Shown here one piece after another: positions 13,820 to 22,344 of a stretch of 45,113 bases of DNA. This DNA is from Clostridia bacterium (GTDB taxonomy: Bacteria > Bacillota > Clostridia > Oscillospirales > Acutalibacteraceae), in contig JAFVSK010000009.1 of NCBI GenBank assembly GCA_017503785.1, forward strand, positions 1 through 45,113, written 5' to 3'. Numbering within the stretch: position 1 is the first letter of the stretch; each line of letters opens with the position of its first letter. The notes beneath the pieces were generated by a model. It worked only from the letters and a program-made list of their open reading frames with translations, did no database searches and had not been told where the DNA came from. Made by a program: the position numbers and the translations under genes.

Positions 13820-15871
13820 TCAAAATTCACGATAAAAATCATTCTTCAGCTCCGACATTACCAAATAGCAGGTCTTGCCGTACAGCAGGGCTGCCGGAAC
13901 GCGCCACGGTACACCAATGTAATAATTATCGGCTACCATGGTGCCGTCGGCGTAGATCTGTGATACGTCACACGCATCGGGGATCTCGATAAAGCCATCG
14001 GCGGTGGAAACGGTGAGCTGCTTCCAGATGCGTTTACGCTCGCCGTTCATTGTCAGCTCACGCAGATACGGCGGGGTGAACGGCTCGTCGATTGCTTCGG
14101 CAGTGAGCACGGCCTGCTCAAACGGACGGGTCTCGCTATGCTTCTCAAAAGCGGTGCCGTTCCAAAGGGTGTAGCAGAAATCACCGCCCTGTACGGCGCA
14201 AAGCTCACCGTTGTATTCGTACAAGTCGCAGTCGCAACCGATATACAGCTTGCCGGAAAGCTTGCGAGCGTAGGCGGCTTGTTCGGCGGTCAGCACGACG
14301 ATGTTCACATTTTTGTGAGCGATAACGGTGTTGCACGCAGCGTCGATCGTGGTGCCCTCAAAGCGGAAGGTGGGCTTTACGCCGGGGATTTTGGCAAAGA
14401 AATAGGTGTTATCAATGCGGCAGAGCGGTTGTGCGGTAGCACAGATGAGATCGTTGCCGCCGAGATCCATGTGGAACGGCAGGAAGAAAGCAATATCACC
14501 GCACACGTCGATAGCGGGGAACTCCACGTCCAAAGCTTGGAAAACGACATCGTGCACGTCGGCCAGCTTGGTTAACCGCTGGTAATGGTTCACAAACACC
14601 AAACCGCCTTTGCCGTCGGTGCGCATGCCGTAGCGCAGGGAGGTGGTGTCGTCGCGTGCCACGCTGTCGGTGGGTTCCACAAAGCTCATCGGTGCCAGGG
14701 TGGCATCAAAATCATTAACGAACAGGTGCAGCATGTTCAAGTAACGATACTGGCCGCGTACCTCGCCGTATTCCGAAAGCGGTGCTTGGAAGTCGTAGGA
14801 CAGTACGGCATAATCGTTGGGGTAGCCGGTCTCCTTGGTTTCTTGTGTGGTGGACAGCTTGCCAATGGGATTGGTGCCGCCGTGGAACATGTAATAACCC
14901 ACCAGATTGTTGCCGCAGCCCAGCTTTGTTAAGGCGATGGAATAAATGTCCATCGGTTTCACAATGGGACGGCGATGGTGCGTTACTTCGATACCGCCGC
15001 CCAGCTCGCAGGTGGCAAACGGATACCGTTCATACGGCATTTGCCAGCCGCTTTCGTTTTCGGGAACGATCATCAGATCGGCACCGATGGCGCCGTCGTT
15101 GCGCATGCCGGTGAAAAAGCTGTGTACCGACGGCGGCAGCTGTTCGGTATGCTCAAACCAGGGGCCTTCACAATAGCCGCCGAAAACGGGAACAAATTCC
15201 TCAACCGGCATTTCGGTGCCGGCGGTGCCGCCCCAACCGGTGATGGTGTAGATGGGGGCGCGGAAGCCACATTCCAGTGCAATTTTTTTCAGTTCGGCGA
15301 GATGCGGAGCGTTGCGCGCTAGTTCGTTTTCGATCTGCAGGCCGACAATGTTGCCACCCTCGCAGAATTGCAGGCCTTGGATCTGTTCAAACACCTTTTG
15401 ATAGAAAATGCGAACGTAGTGCAGATATTCCTCATCGTTGGTGCGGGTTTCACAGCCCTTTTCCATCAACCAATCGGGGAAGCCGCCGTTGCGACATTCG
15501 CCGTGAGCCCACGGCCCGATGCGCAGGAACACGTCGAGCCCGGTGTCGCGGCAAGCTTCGATGAAGCCGCGCAGATCGTTGTTGCCGCTGAAATCAAAGC
15601 AGCCTTCGACTTCTTCGTGGTGGATCCAAAACAGATAGGAGGCAACCACGGTGATGCCGCCCGCCTTCATTTTGGCAAGCTCGCGACGCCATTCGCGGTG
15701 GTCGTAGCGGGAAAAATGAAATTCACCCATAACGCCGATCCACGGAGTACCGTTTTTGGTGAAATAACTGCTGGTAACGTCGATGGTGTTGCCGGCGGGG
15801 TCGGTGTCGCCCATTTTTAGATGGCCGGTGAGTAGTTCCGGTTCCTGATAGGCTTTAAAGGTGTATTTCAT
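13820..15871 (-). CDS. Glycoside hydrolase family 35 beta-galactosidase
   Basis: 683 aa. The TIM barrel shows GEFHFSR (about 49-55), the acid/base motif GLQIENE (Glu183), nucleophile region ATCELGGG (Glu289) and the GH35 hallmark YYMFHGGTNP (about 326-335). C-terminal beta-sandwich domains follow. It removes terminal beta-galactose from oligosaccharides; without a signal peptide it is probably cytoplasmic. The ATG at 15871 follows AAGGAGTG by about 10 nt; a GTG at 15883 in frame overlaps that site. The promoter TTGCAC-17-TAAAAT lies on the minus strand at 15905-15933. It is followed by the GH43 gene in the same operon. Confidence 0.9.
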   Translation of the reverse strand: MKYTFKAYQEPELLTGHLKMGDTDPAGNTIDVTSSYFTKNGTPWIGVMGEFHFSRYDHREWRRELAKMKAGGITVVASYLFWIHHEEVEGCFDFSGNNDLRGFIEACRDTGLDVFLRIGPWAHGECRNGGFPDWLMEKGCETRTNDEEYLHYVRIFYQKVFEQIQGLQFCEGGNIVGLQIENELARNAPHLAELKKIALECGFRAPIYTITGWGGTAGTEMPVEEFVPVFGGYCEGPWFEHTEQLPPSVHSFFTGMRNDGAIGADLMIVPENESGWQMPYERYPFATCELGGGIEVTHHRRPIVKPMDIYSIALTKLGCGNNLVGYYMFHGGTNPIGKLSTTQETKETGYPNDYAVLSYDFQAPLSEYGEVRGQYRYLNMLHLFVNDFDATLAPMSFVEPTDSVARDDTTSLRYGMRTDGKGGLVFVNHYQRLTKLADVHDVVFQALDVEFPAIDVCGDIAFFLPFHMDLGGNDLICATAQPLCRIDNTYFFAKIPGVKPTFRFEGTTIDAACNTVIAHKNVNIVVLTAEQAAYARKLSGKLYIGCDCDLYEYNGELCAVQGGDFCYTLWNGTAFEKHSETRPFEQAVLTAEAIDEPFTPPYLRELTMNGERKRIWKQLTVSTADGFIEIPDACDVSQIYADGTMVADNYYIGVPWRVPAALLYGKTCYLVMSELKNDFYREF

Positions 15872-15904
15872 GATAAAGACCACTCCTTGACTTTTTTCAA
15901 GTTG

Positions 15905-15933
15905 ATTTTATCATAGTTTAAACTTTTGTGCAA
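15905..15933 (-). promoter_or_regulatory. Promoter of the GH35-GH43 operon
   Basis: On the minus strand TTGCAC (15928-15933), 17 bp, TAAAAT (15905-15910). Confidence 0.55.
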
Positions 15934-15998
15934 TCCTTTTTGTGCAGTCTTGCATGAAGTATCCATGATTTTGCAAAAATTCTCCATGTAAGTATACC

Positions 15999-16027
15999 TT
16001 GCCAAGCGGCGGCGCATTTTATATAAT
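15999..16027 (+). promoter_or_regulatory. Promoter of the DNA glycosylase gene
   Basis: TTGCCA (15999-16004), 17 bp, TATAAT (16022-16027), immediately followed by GGAGGTGG and the ATG at 16046. Confidence 0.65.
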
Positions 16028-16045
16028 GTAGCCGGAGGTGGTTGT

Positions 16046-16543
16046 ATGAAGCAACTGGATCGCGGCTTTTTTCGCCGTGACTGCTTAGAGGTGGCACGTG
16101 ACCTGGTGGGGAAGCTCCTTGTTAACGGCAACGTACAGCTGCGCATCACCGAAACCGAGGCGTATCGCGGCGAAGAGGATACGGCTTGCCACGCACACAA
16201 AGGCCGCACGAAGCGCACCGAGGTTATGTACGGTGAATCAGGGACGATATACGTGTATTTGTGTTATGGTATGTACTGGCTGCTGAATATCGTTACCGGT
16301 GAGGTGGACGAGCCGCAAGCGGTGCTTATCCGTGCTTGCGAAACGGCAGAGGGCCCCGGCAAATTAACCAAAGCGTTGTCGGTAACGGGAGAGTACAATC
16401 GCCGCAGTGTGGGGGAGGAAAACGGCCTTTCTGTGTGGGACGACGGTTTTCGCTGCCCAATAGAAACGGATAAGCGCGTGGGGATCGGCTATGCCTCCAT
16501 TGAAGATCAAGAACGGCTGTGGCGTTTTAAATGCGGTTCTTGA
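16046..16543 (+). CDS. DNA-3-methyladenine glycosylase (Mpg/AAG type)
   Basis: 165 aa. It excises alkylated purines in base-excision repair. Family motifs are FFRRDCLEVARDLVGKLL (about 8-25), ITETEAYRGEEDTACHA with the catalytic Glu, GTIYVYLCYGMYWLLNIV with the intercalating Tyr, and AEGPGKLTKAL. It is shorter than the usual 190-200 residues, mostly through trimmed loops near the C-terminus, but all active-site blocks are there. It is divergent from the GH35 operon and followed by a promoter that begins at its stop codon. Confidence 0.9.
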   Translation: MKQLDRGFFRRDCLEVARDLVGKLLVNGNVQLRITETEAYRGEEDTACHAHKGRTKRTEVMYGESGTIYVYLCYGMYWLLNIVTGEVDEPQAVLIRACETAEGPGKLTKALSVTGEYNRRSVGEENGLSVWDDGFRCPIETDKRVGIGYASIEDQERLWRFKCGS

Positions 16544-16568
16544 ATTTACCCTTGTTGTATGATACAAT
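16540..16568 (+). promoter_or_regulatory. Promoter of the MFS-GDPD-trmO run
   Basis: TTGAAT (16540-16545, overlapping the preceding stop codon), 17 bp, TACAAT (16563-16568), ATG at 16588. Confidence 0.6.
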
Positions 16569-16587
16569 GAACCGTGAGGTGTGAAAA

Positions 16588-17850
16588 ATGAAGTTAAATT
16601 ATAAACGTACAATACTCATCGGCTTAGCTTTTATGTCCATCTTGGCATTTTGGCAGTTCTACGATCAGGTGATCCCTTACGTGCTGGAAAACGTGTTTGG
16701 CTTGCAGACCTTTGCAGCCAATGCCATTATGTCGATTGACAACGTGTTGGCCATTTTTATGCTGCCGCTGTTTGGCACGCTGTCCGACCGCACGCGTACC
16801 CGCTTAGGTCGTCGCACACCGTATATCCTGTTTGGCACCATTGCGGCGGTGATCCTGATGGTGGTGCTGGGCCTGTTTGAGGAAGCGCGTCACTTTATGG
16901 GCTTTACCGTGACGCTGATCTTGCTGCTTATCGTAATGGCGACCTATCGCACGCCTGCGGTGGCGTATATGCCCGACGTTACCGAAAAGCGCCTTCGCAG
17001 CGAGGCAAATGCCATTATCAATTTGGTAGGATATCTGGGTGGTATTTTCTCCACTGTTGTGATGATGTTCCTGCTGCGCAGTGACAAAAATGCTGCAGGT
17101 GAAACGGTGTATGCCGAAGATCAATCCTTCCTGCCGGTGTTTTTGGTGGTGGCAGGGTTTATGCTGTTGGTGGTACTGGTGATGGTGTTCACCGTGCGTG
17201 AAAACAGCTTGCCGCACGTGGTAGACGAACCGGAGGAGCAGGAAATTACCGCCACGGGGAAGCTGTCTCGTCCGGTTATGCGTAGCCTGGTGCTGATTTT
17301 ATTGTCGGTGTTTTTGTGGTTTATGGCCTATAACGCCGTGACGACGGCCTTTTCGCGGTATTGTGTTGACCAATGGAAGGTTGACTTGGGTGCCTCGTCG
17401 GGGTATTTGCTCACGGCAACCGTAGCGGCAATTGCCGCGTTTGTGCCGTTGGGCTTTTTGTCGCGCAAGCTGGGTCGCAAACGTGCCGTACTGTTGGGTG
17501 TGGCGTTAATGACGGTGTGCTACGCTTCGGCAATGCTGTTCACCAAGGCCAGCCCGCTGATGTATTTGATCTTTGCACTTGTCGGCATCGGTTGGGCGTG
17601 CATCAACGTGAACTCGTTCCCGATGGTGGTGGAAATGTGCAAGGGCTCCGATGTGGGTAAGTACACCGGCCTGTATTACACCTTCTCCATGGCGGCACAG
17701 ATCACCACACCCTTGCTTTCGGGCTTCTTGATCGATCGCTTGGGCTTCGGTTATGCCGTGCTGTTCCCCTATGCTGTGCTGTTCTCGGGCTTGTCGTTTG
17801 TGACGATGCTGTTTGTCAAGCACGGCGATGCCCGCCCGCAGGAGGGATAA
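16588..17850 (+). CDS. Major facilitator transporter, SLC45 / sugar-cation symporter-like
   Basis: 420 aa, twelve predicted helices. The loop after helix 2 reads LSDRTRTRLGRRTPYIL (about 65-81), the signature of the SLC45/GPH-like group that moves sucrose, maltose or related sugars with a proton. A central cytoplasmic loop (about 200-235) separates the halves, and the second half has SRKLGRKRAV. It is the first gene of a tight run: the GDPD gene starts 3 nt after its stop. Substrate unknown; a sugar is the family-based guess. Confidence 0.83.
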   Translation: MKLNYKRTILIGLAFMSILAFWQFYDQVIPYVLENVFGLQTFAANAIMSIDNVLAIFMLPLFGTLSDRTRTRLGRRTPYILFGTIAAVILMVVLGLFEEARHFMGFTVTLILLLIVMATYRTPAVAYMPDVTEKRLRSEANAIINLVGYLGGIFSTVVMMFLLRSDKNAAGETVYAEDQSFLPVFLVVAGFMLLVVLVMVFTVRENSLPHVVDEPEEQEITATGKLSRPVMRSLVLILLSVFLWFMAYNAVTTAFSRYCVDQWKVDLGASSGYLLTATVAAIAAFVPLGFLSRKLGRKRAVLLGVALMTVCYASAMLFTKASPLMYLIFALVGIGWACINVNSFPMVVEMCKGSDVGKYTGLYYTFSMAAQITTPLLSGFLIDRLGFGYAVLFPYAVLFSGLSFVTMLFVKHGDARPQEG

Positions 17851-17853
17851 ACT

Positions 17854-18666
17854 ATGGTTGTTTTTGCTTGCGTTACGGGAGCGCTATTGTTGTTATTTTT
17901 ATTTCTACTCTTTCCGTCGCTGCGCCGTCATCCTGACCGTGCGTGGCTCCGTGGGCTGTATATTGCCCATCGCGGATTGCACGATTTGAAGGAAAACACC
18001 CCCGAAAATTCCTTGGCAGCCTTTCGGGCGGCAATTGAGCATGACTTTGCGATTGAGATCGATATTCATTTGACGGCCGACGGCGAGGTGGTGGTGTTTC
18101 ACGACGATACGCTGCAGCGTATGTGCGGCGTTGACGGCCGCCCGGAGGAGAAAACTCTTGCCGAATTGAAGCAATTGCGCCTGCAGGGAACGGACGAGCA
18201 GATCCCCACGTTGCGGGAATGCTTGGACACTGTAAGCGGTAAGACACCGCTGTTGATTGAGTTTAAATGCTCTTCCGGCTCGTGTAAGGCGCTGTGCCGC
18301 GCTGCCGATACGATTCTCTCGGCTTATCAGGGTGCGTATTGCGTGCAGTCGTTTTATCCGCCGGTGCTGCTGTGGTATCGGCGGCACCGCCGCGAAATCT
18401 GTCGCGGTCAGCTGGCTTCTGCTTTCCCAAAAGAAGCAATACATAAGCAGCTGTTAGGCTGTATGGTGTTCAATTGCTTGGCCCGCCCGGACTTCGTGTC
18501 CTACGATCATGGCTACGCAGGTCATGCTTGCCGCCGCTTGTGCACACTGCTGGGAGCACATCCGGTGGGGTGGACGTTTAGAACACAAGCGGAATTGGCG
18601 GAAGATAAGGCAGCATTTGACACCTATATTTTTGAAGGCTTTTTGCCGACTGTTGAGGAAGAGTGA
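17854..18666 (+). CDS. Glycerophosphodiester phosphodiesterase, membrane-anchored
   Basis: 270 aa. A single N-terminal helix (about 3-22) precedes a GDPD TIM barrel with YIAHRGLHDLKENTPENS (His and Arg of the metal/substrate site, about 36-53), IEIDIHLTADGEVVVFHDDTL (Glu-Asp and His-Asp blocks) and IPTLRECLD. It hydrolyses glycerophosphodiesters from phospholipids or teichoic acids to glycerol-3-phosphate and an alcohol. It sits 3 nt after the MFS gene and 2 nt before trmO. Confidence 0.88.
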   Translation: MVVFACVTGALLLLFLFLLFPSLRRHPDRAWLRGLYIAHRGLHDLKENTPENSLAAFRAAIEHDFAIEIDIHLTADGEVVVFHDDTLQRMCGVDGRPEEKTLAELKQLRLQGTDEQIPTLRECLDTVSGKTPLLIEFKCSSGSCKALCRAADTILSAYQGAYCVQSFYPPVLLWYRRHRREICRGQLASAFPKEAIHKQLLGCMVFNCLARPDFVSYDHGYAGHACRRLCTLLGAHPVGWTFRTQAELAEDKAAFDTYIFEGFLPTVEEE

Positions 18667-18668
18667 GT

Positions 18669-19340
18669 ATGGCAGCGTGGCAGATCATCGCAAAAATACA
18701 TAACGATTTTTCCGATAAGTTCGGTATCCCGCGCCAAAGCGGCTTGGTGCCGGAGCTGCAGTCGCTTATTGTGTTTGAAGAACCGTACCGTAATCGTGAA
18801 GCCCTGCGTGGAATTGAGGAGTATTCTCATTTGTGGCTGCTTTGGCAGTTCTCCGAGGTTCAGCGCGAGGGCTGGAGCCCCACGGTGCGCCCACCGCGGC
18901 TGGGTGGTAATCGGCGGATGGGCGTGTTTGCCACGCGGTCGCCGTTTCGCCCCAATCCCATCGGACTATCTTCGGTGAAGCTGCTGGGCGTGGAGGAAAC
19001 TGCACAGGGGCTCGCCTTGCGGGTGGCCGGCGCCGATCTGATGGACGGTACGCCCATTGTGGATATTAAGCCGTATTTGGCCTACACCGATGCACACCCC
19101 GAGGCCGTGGGTGGTTTCGCCGATGCGTTTGTGGATTATCGTCTTTCTGTCACGTGTGATGAAGATCTATTGAAGAAGATCCCGACGGAAAAGCGCGAGT
19201 CGCTGCTGGCGGTGCTGGAGCAAGATCCGCGTCCCTCGTATCAACACGACCCCAAACGGGTGTATGCGCTGGATTTCGGCGGTTTCACCGTGCATTTTCG
19301 TGTGGAGGATACAACGCTTATCGTTTTGGAGATTCAATAA
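18669..19340 (+). CDS. trmO: tRNA (adenine37-N6)-methyltransferase TrmO
   Basis: 223 aa. TrmO (TsaA/YaeB/VirR family) methylates N6-threonylcarbamoyladenosine at position 37 of ACY-reading tRNA-Thr. Signatures are EEYSHLWLLWQFSE (about 44-57), the VRPPRLGGNRRMGVFATRSPFRPNPIG block (split: PPRLGGNRR then GVFATRSPFRPNPIGLS), and DGTPIVDIKPYLAYTD. The C-terminal small domain (about 165-223) is present. The ATG at 18669 is chosen; an in-frame GTG at 18663 overlaps the previous stop. It is notable that a tRNA-Thr gene, the class of tRNA this enzyme acts on, is encoded 685 bp downstream. Confidence 0.9.
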   Translation: MAAWQIIAKIHNDFSDKFGIPRQSGLVPELQSLIVFEEPYRNREALRGIEEYSHLWLLWQFSEVQREGWSPTVRPPRLGGNRRMGVFATRSPFRPNPIGLSSVKLLGVEETAQGLALRVAGADLMDGTPIVDIKPYLAYTDAHPEAVGGFADAFVDYRLSVTCDEDLLKKIPTEKRESLLAVLEQDPRPSYQHDPKRVYALDFGGFTVHFRVEDTTLIVLEIQ

Positions 19341-19373
19341 AAAAGTACCCGAACGTGGTGTTCGGGTACTTTT
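19341..19373. terminator. Terminator between convergent trmO and XRE genes
   Basis: 14-bp stem AAAAGTACCCGAAC / GTTCGGGTACTTTT with loop GTGGT; symmetrical, so it works from both sides. Confidence 0.9.
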
Positions 19374-19893
19374 ATTCTTCAAACGGATTGCTGTTGTCGA
19401 GGATGATATCGGCATCATCGTCATCCAAACCGTACAGCTCGCGTTGCGTGCGTTCGACAGTTGAGGACATGTCGGTGATAAATTGCAGCTTGTCGCTTTG
19501 TTCCAGCTGACGGTAATACAACACCAACAACTGTTCTTCGGTGCTTAGTGCACCCAGATTGGCGGGGAGTGGGAGAGGGTTATAAGCAGGGGTGCTTTCG
19601 TCCGAAGGTGTGGTGCCGAAGAAGGCATCCACGTTGGCGGGGCCGCTGTCCCATAAGTCTTGCAGGCCGTATTCTCTGCCGAGCAGCATATCCAACGAAA
19701 TGCACAGCATCGAAGCAATGCGGCGCATGCGGTTGAAGGAAGGATACACACGGCCGGATTCGTAATAGGCCAAGGTGGAACGATCAATGCCGGTGGCTTC
19801 GGCTAAGGTATCTTGTGTGAGTGAGCAAGCACTGCGAATATCTTTTAGTCGTTCGCCTAAAAACGGGATAATTTCTCTTTCTTGATCCGACAT
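19372..19893 (-). CDS. XRE/Cro-C1-family regulator with acidic C-terminus
   Basis: 173 aa. The helix-turn-helix domain (about 12-70) shows LKDIRSACSLTQDTLAEATG and IDRSTLAYYESGRVYPS. The rest is a linker rich in Pro/Ser and a helix (about 115-150), ending in an acidic tail DDDDADIIL. It has the ribosome site AAAGGAGGG. No phage or toxin genes are next to it, and target genes are not evident. Confidence 0.8.
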   Translation of the reverse strand: MSDQEREIIPFLGERLKDIRSACSLTQDTLAEATGIDRSTLAYYESGRVYPSFNRMRRIASMLCISLDMLLGREYGLQDLWDSGPANVDAFFGTTPSDESTPAYNPLPLPANLGALSTEEQLLVLYYRQLEQSDKLQFITDMSSTVERTQRELYGLDDDDADIILDNSNPFEE

Positions 19894-19982
19894 GGTAGCC
19901 CTCCTTTCTTTGCATCATAGTAATAGTAAACCATAATTCGACAAATTTTGCAAGAAAAAATACGCATATCTGAAAATTTCTC

Positions 19983-20011
19983 TTGACGAGGCGGCGGAAC
20001 TTTGCTATAAT
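19983..20011 (+). promoter_or_regulatory. Consensus promoter of the tRNA-Thr gene
   Basis: TTGACG (19983-19988), exactly 17 bp, TATAAT (20006-20011), 15 bp before the tRNA. Confidence 0.85.
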
Positions 20012-20025
20012 ACAAACACTGTCGT

Positions 20026-20101
20026 GCTACCGTGGCTCAGCAGGTAGAGCAGCTCACTCGTAATGAGCAGGTCGTCCGTTCGAATCGGATCGGTAGCTCC
20101 A
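20026..20101 (+). tRNA. tRNA-Thr (anticodon CGU)
   Basis: 76-nt cloverleaf with a perfect 7-bp acceptor GCTACCG / CGGTAGC, D-arm GCTC...GAGC, anticodon stem GCTCA / TGAGC around CTCGTAA (anticodon CGT at 20059-20061), T-loop TTCGAAT and an encoded CCA at 20099-20101. Confidence 0.95.
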
Positions 20102-20134
20102 AAATCCCGAATGCGTAAGCGTTCGGGATTTTAC
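20102..20134 (+). terminator. tRNA terminator
   Basis: AAATCCCGAA / TTCGGGATTT stem with GTAA-capped inner loop and following T-rich tract. Confidence 0.85.
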
Positions 20135-20158
20135 TTTTTATGTAGCAGGATTTTCATA

Positions 20159-20187
20159 TTGCGCTTTGCGGCGGTGAATGGTATAAT
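20159..20187 (+). promoter_or_regulatory. Promoter of mnmA
   Basis: TTGCGC (20159-20164), 17 bp, TATAAT (20182-20187). Confidence 0.6.
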
Positions 20188-20218
20188 GCAAGTGATAAAA
20201 TCAAAGGAGGTGTGCGGA

Positions 20219-21277
20219 ATGGCAAAAAAGGTGCTCGTTGGTATGAGCGGCGGTGTCGATAGCTCGATGGCGGTATCGCTGTTGCAGGAGCAGGGCTATG
20301 CGGTGTCGGGTGTCACACTGCGCTTGTGTGCCGATCCGCATACCGTTACCGAGAAAACGCTGCAAGCCGAGCGTGATGCGGCCGATACGGCGGCTCGGCT
20401 CAACATTTCTCACGTCGTGTGGGATTACAGCGAGCATTTTCGCAGCACGGTAGTGAACGATTTTGCGGCGGTATATGCGGCCGGTAAAACGCCGAATCCC
20501 TGTATCGTGTGTAATCGCTGCGTGAAATTCGGTAAAATGCTGGATGATGCACGGGAGGCCGGCTACGATGCCATTGCTACAGGGCATTACGTGCGTTCGG
20601 AATGGGATGAACAACGCGGTCGCTGGCTGCTGAAAAAAGCGGCCGATCCGGCACGCGATCAAACCTACGTATTGTATATGCTCACGCAGCATCAGCTGGC
20701 GCACACGCTGTTCCCTTTAGGTGAATACTATAAGCCCGATCTTCGTCGCATGGCGGAAGATCGTGGTTTTGTCAATGCACAGCGCCCCGACAGTCAGGAT
20801 ATTTGCTTTGTGCCCGACGGGGATTACCTGGGCTTTTTGCAAAATGAGATGCGGCTTTGCTGTAAAAGCGGTCATTTTGTTGATGAGCAAGGCGCGGTGC
20901 TTGGTATGCACAAAGGGGTGGAAGCCTACACTATCGGCCAGCGTAAAGGGCTGGGCATAGCGTTCGGTGAGCCGCGCTTTGTGATCGCCAAAAATGCAGC
21001 GGATAACACGGTGACCTTGGGCAAGCGTGAAGCGCTGTTTTCCAAGGAGTTGTACGCTGAAAATGCCAATTGGATCGCTATTCCTGCGCTGACCGAGTCG
21101 ATCCGTGCCACGGTACGTACTCGTTATCACCAAAAAGAGGCGGCGGCCACAGTGGAACCCTATGGTGATAACGGCTTCCGCGTGGTGTTCGATGAACCAC
21201 AGCGTGCTTTAACACCGGGGCAGGCGGTCGTGTTGTACCAAGACGAGCTCGTGGTGGGCGGCGGCACCATTATTTAA
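20219..21277 (+). CDS. mnmA: tRNA-specific 2-thiouridylase MnmA
   Basis: 352 aa. It installs sulfur at C2 of the wobble uridine in tRNA-Lys, -Glu and -Gln. The PP-loop is GMSGGVDSS (about 8-16); the catalytic Cys is in NPCIVCNRCVKFG (first Cys of NPC) and the persulfide-accepting Cys in SQDICFVPDGDY. The central GHYVR and the TIGQRKGLG block of the C-terminal domain are intact and the length is normal. The ATG at 20219 has AAAGGAGG 8 nt upstream; the frame continues back through the tRNA gene and is not coding there. Confidence 0.95.
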   Translation: MAKKVLVGMSGGVDSSMAVSLLQEQGYAVSGVTLRLCADPHTVTEKTLQAERDAADTAARLNISHVVWDYSEHFRSTVVNDFAAVYAAGKTPNPCIVCNRCVKFGKMLDDAREAGYDAIATGHYVRSEWDEQRGRWLLKKAADPARDQTYVLYMLTQHQLAHTLFPLGEYYKPDLRRMAEDRGFVNAQRPDSQDICFVPDGDYLGFLQNEMRLCCKSGHFVDEQGAVLGMHKGVEAYTIGQRKGLGIAFGEPRFVIAKNAADNTVTLGKREALFSKELYAENANWIAIPALTESIRATVRTRYHQKEAAATVEPYGDNGFRVVFDEPQRALTPGQAVVLYQDELVVGGGTII

Positions 21278-21280
21278 CAA

Positions 21281-21307
21281 AAAAACCGACCGTTTCGGTC
21301 GGTTTTT
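21281..21307 (+). terminator. Rho-independent terminator after mnmA
   Basis: AAAAACCGACC / GGTCGGTTTTT stem, 5-nt loop. Confidence 0.85.
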
Positions 21308-21340
21308 CTTGAAAATTACAGGGTAGTCTTTTATAATGAA

Positions 21341-22231
21341 TTACAGAGTGATCTGAATTTCCGGATACACAGCCACGGTTTCTCGCAAGCAACAGTAAAA
21401 GGCTTCGATGGCAGCGTTGCTTTTTGCAGAGCTGTCGGTCAAAATAGATACCTCGCGTTGCGGCAGGGGAAACGTGGTTTTTAACTGCCGTATTTCACAG
21501 TGGCGAGCCACTAAGCCGGCGGCAACGCTCACAGGGACGATAGCCCAGCAGTGCTCACGGTCCATGAATTGCTGCAGGTGTGCCATGATGGAAATGCTGA
21601 TTTGCGGATGCAGATCGCCAAAGGTTTGCTGATGCCAGCGCGCGAAGCGATTGCTCCATTCAACGTACACCTCGTGTCGCAGCGATAATTGCTCGGGTGA
21701 AACTTGTTCGTTATACGGCGCGTTGATGCCGCAAATGAGCACCATGGGTTCCACGAAGGCCAGCGTTTGAGTGATTTGCTTGTCATCGAGTGTTCCTGTG
21801 GTAAAGGCGAGATCGGTGGTGCCGTTCCGAATACTTTGACTGGCGGCCTCAATTTCCATATCTTGAATTTCCAACCCGATCTCGGGATAGTTTTGCAAAA
21901 ACCGCTCATACACATCGGGCAGCAGGAACGTGTCGAGACTGTTCAAGGAAGACACACGCAGGCTCTCCGGTTGCTTGTGGCAAACCTGAAGCATTTGCTG
22001 CACTAAGGCCTCGTATTGCGTGGCGAGCTCGTAAAACTCCTTGCCTGCGGCGGTAAGCACCATTTCGCGGCTGCCCTTTTTGCGAACAAACAGCGAGCCG
22101 CCCAATTCGTTTTCCAGCGTTTTAAGCCGAATACTGAGCGAGGGCTGTGTGATAAACAGCGATTCCGCGGCGCGGCTGGCTGTTTTGTGGCGACAAATTG
22201 CTAAAAAACACTCGATTTCCGTATGGGTCAT
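21341..22231 (-). CDS. LysR-family regulator of the YitT / AlaDH-like operon
   Basis: 296 aa. N-terminal winged helix: ECFLAICRHKTASRAAESL, then ITQPSLSIRLKTLENELG (about 20-45). The effector domain follows to the end. The ATG at 22231 has GGAGGAG 6 nt upstream; an in-frame TTG at 22246 lies inside that region. It is divergent from a four-gene operon (YitT, AlaDH-like, M20, PrpD) with 113 bp between them, the classical arrangement for a LysR activator of a catabolic operon. Ligand unknown. Confidence 0.88.
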   Translation of the reverse strand: MTHTEIECFLAICRHKTASRAAESLFITQPSLSIRLKTLENELGGSLFVRKKGSREMVLTAAGKEFYELATQYEALVQQMLQVCHKQPESLRVSSLNSLDTFLLPDVYERFLQNYPEIGLEIQDMEIEAASQSIRNGTTDLAFTTGTLDDKQITQTLAFVEPMVLICGINAPYNEQVSPEQLSLRHEVYVEWSNRFARWHQQTFGDLHPQISISIMAHLQQFMDREHCWAIVPVSVAAGLVARHCEIRQLKTTFPLPQREVSILTDSSAKSNAAIEAFYCCLRETVAVYPEIQITL

Positions 22232-22286
22232 GCGGATCTCCTCCAAATATAGAGTTCATTCTATAATATAACATAGAAATAACAAT

Positions 22287-22315
22287 TTTACAACCCCCAA
22301 TATTTCTACTATAAT
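22287..22315 (+). promoter_or_regulatory. Promoter of the YitT-AlaDH-M20-PrpD operon
   Basis: TTTACA (22287-22292), 17 bp, TATAAT (22310-22315), within the LysR intergenic region. Confidence 0.65.
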
Positions 22316-22344
22316 AGGCTCGTTCGAGTCTTGGGGGTGTCTGT

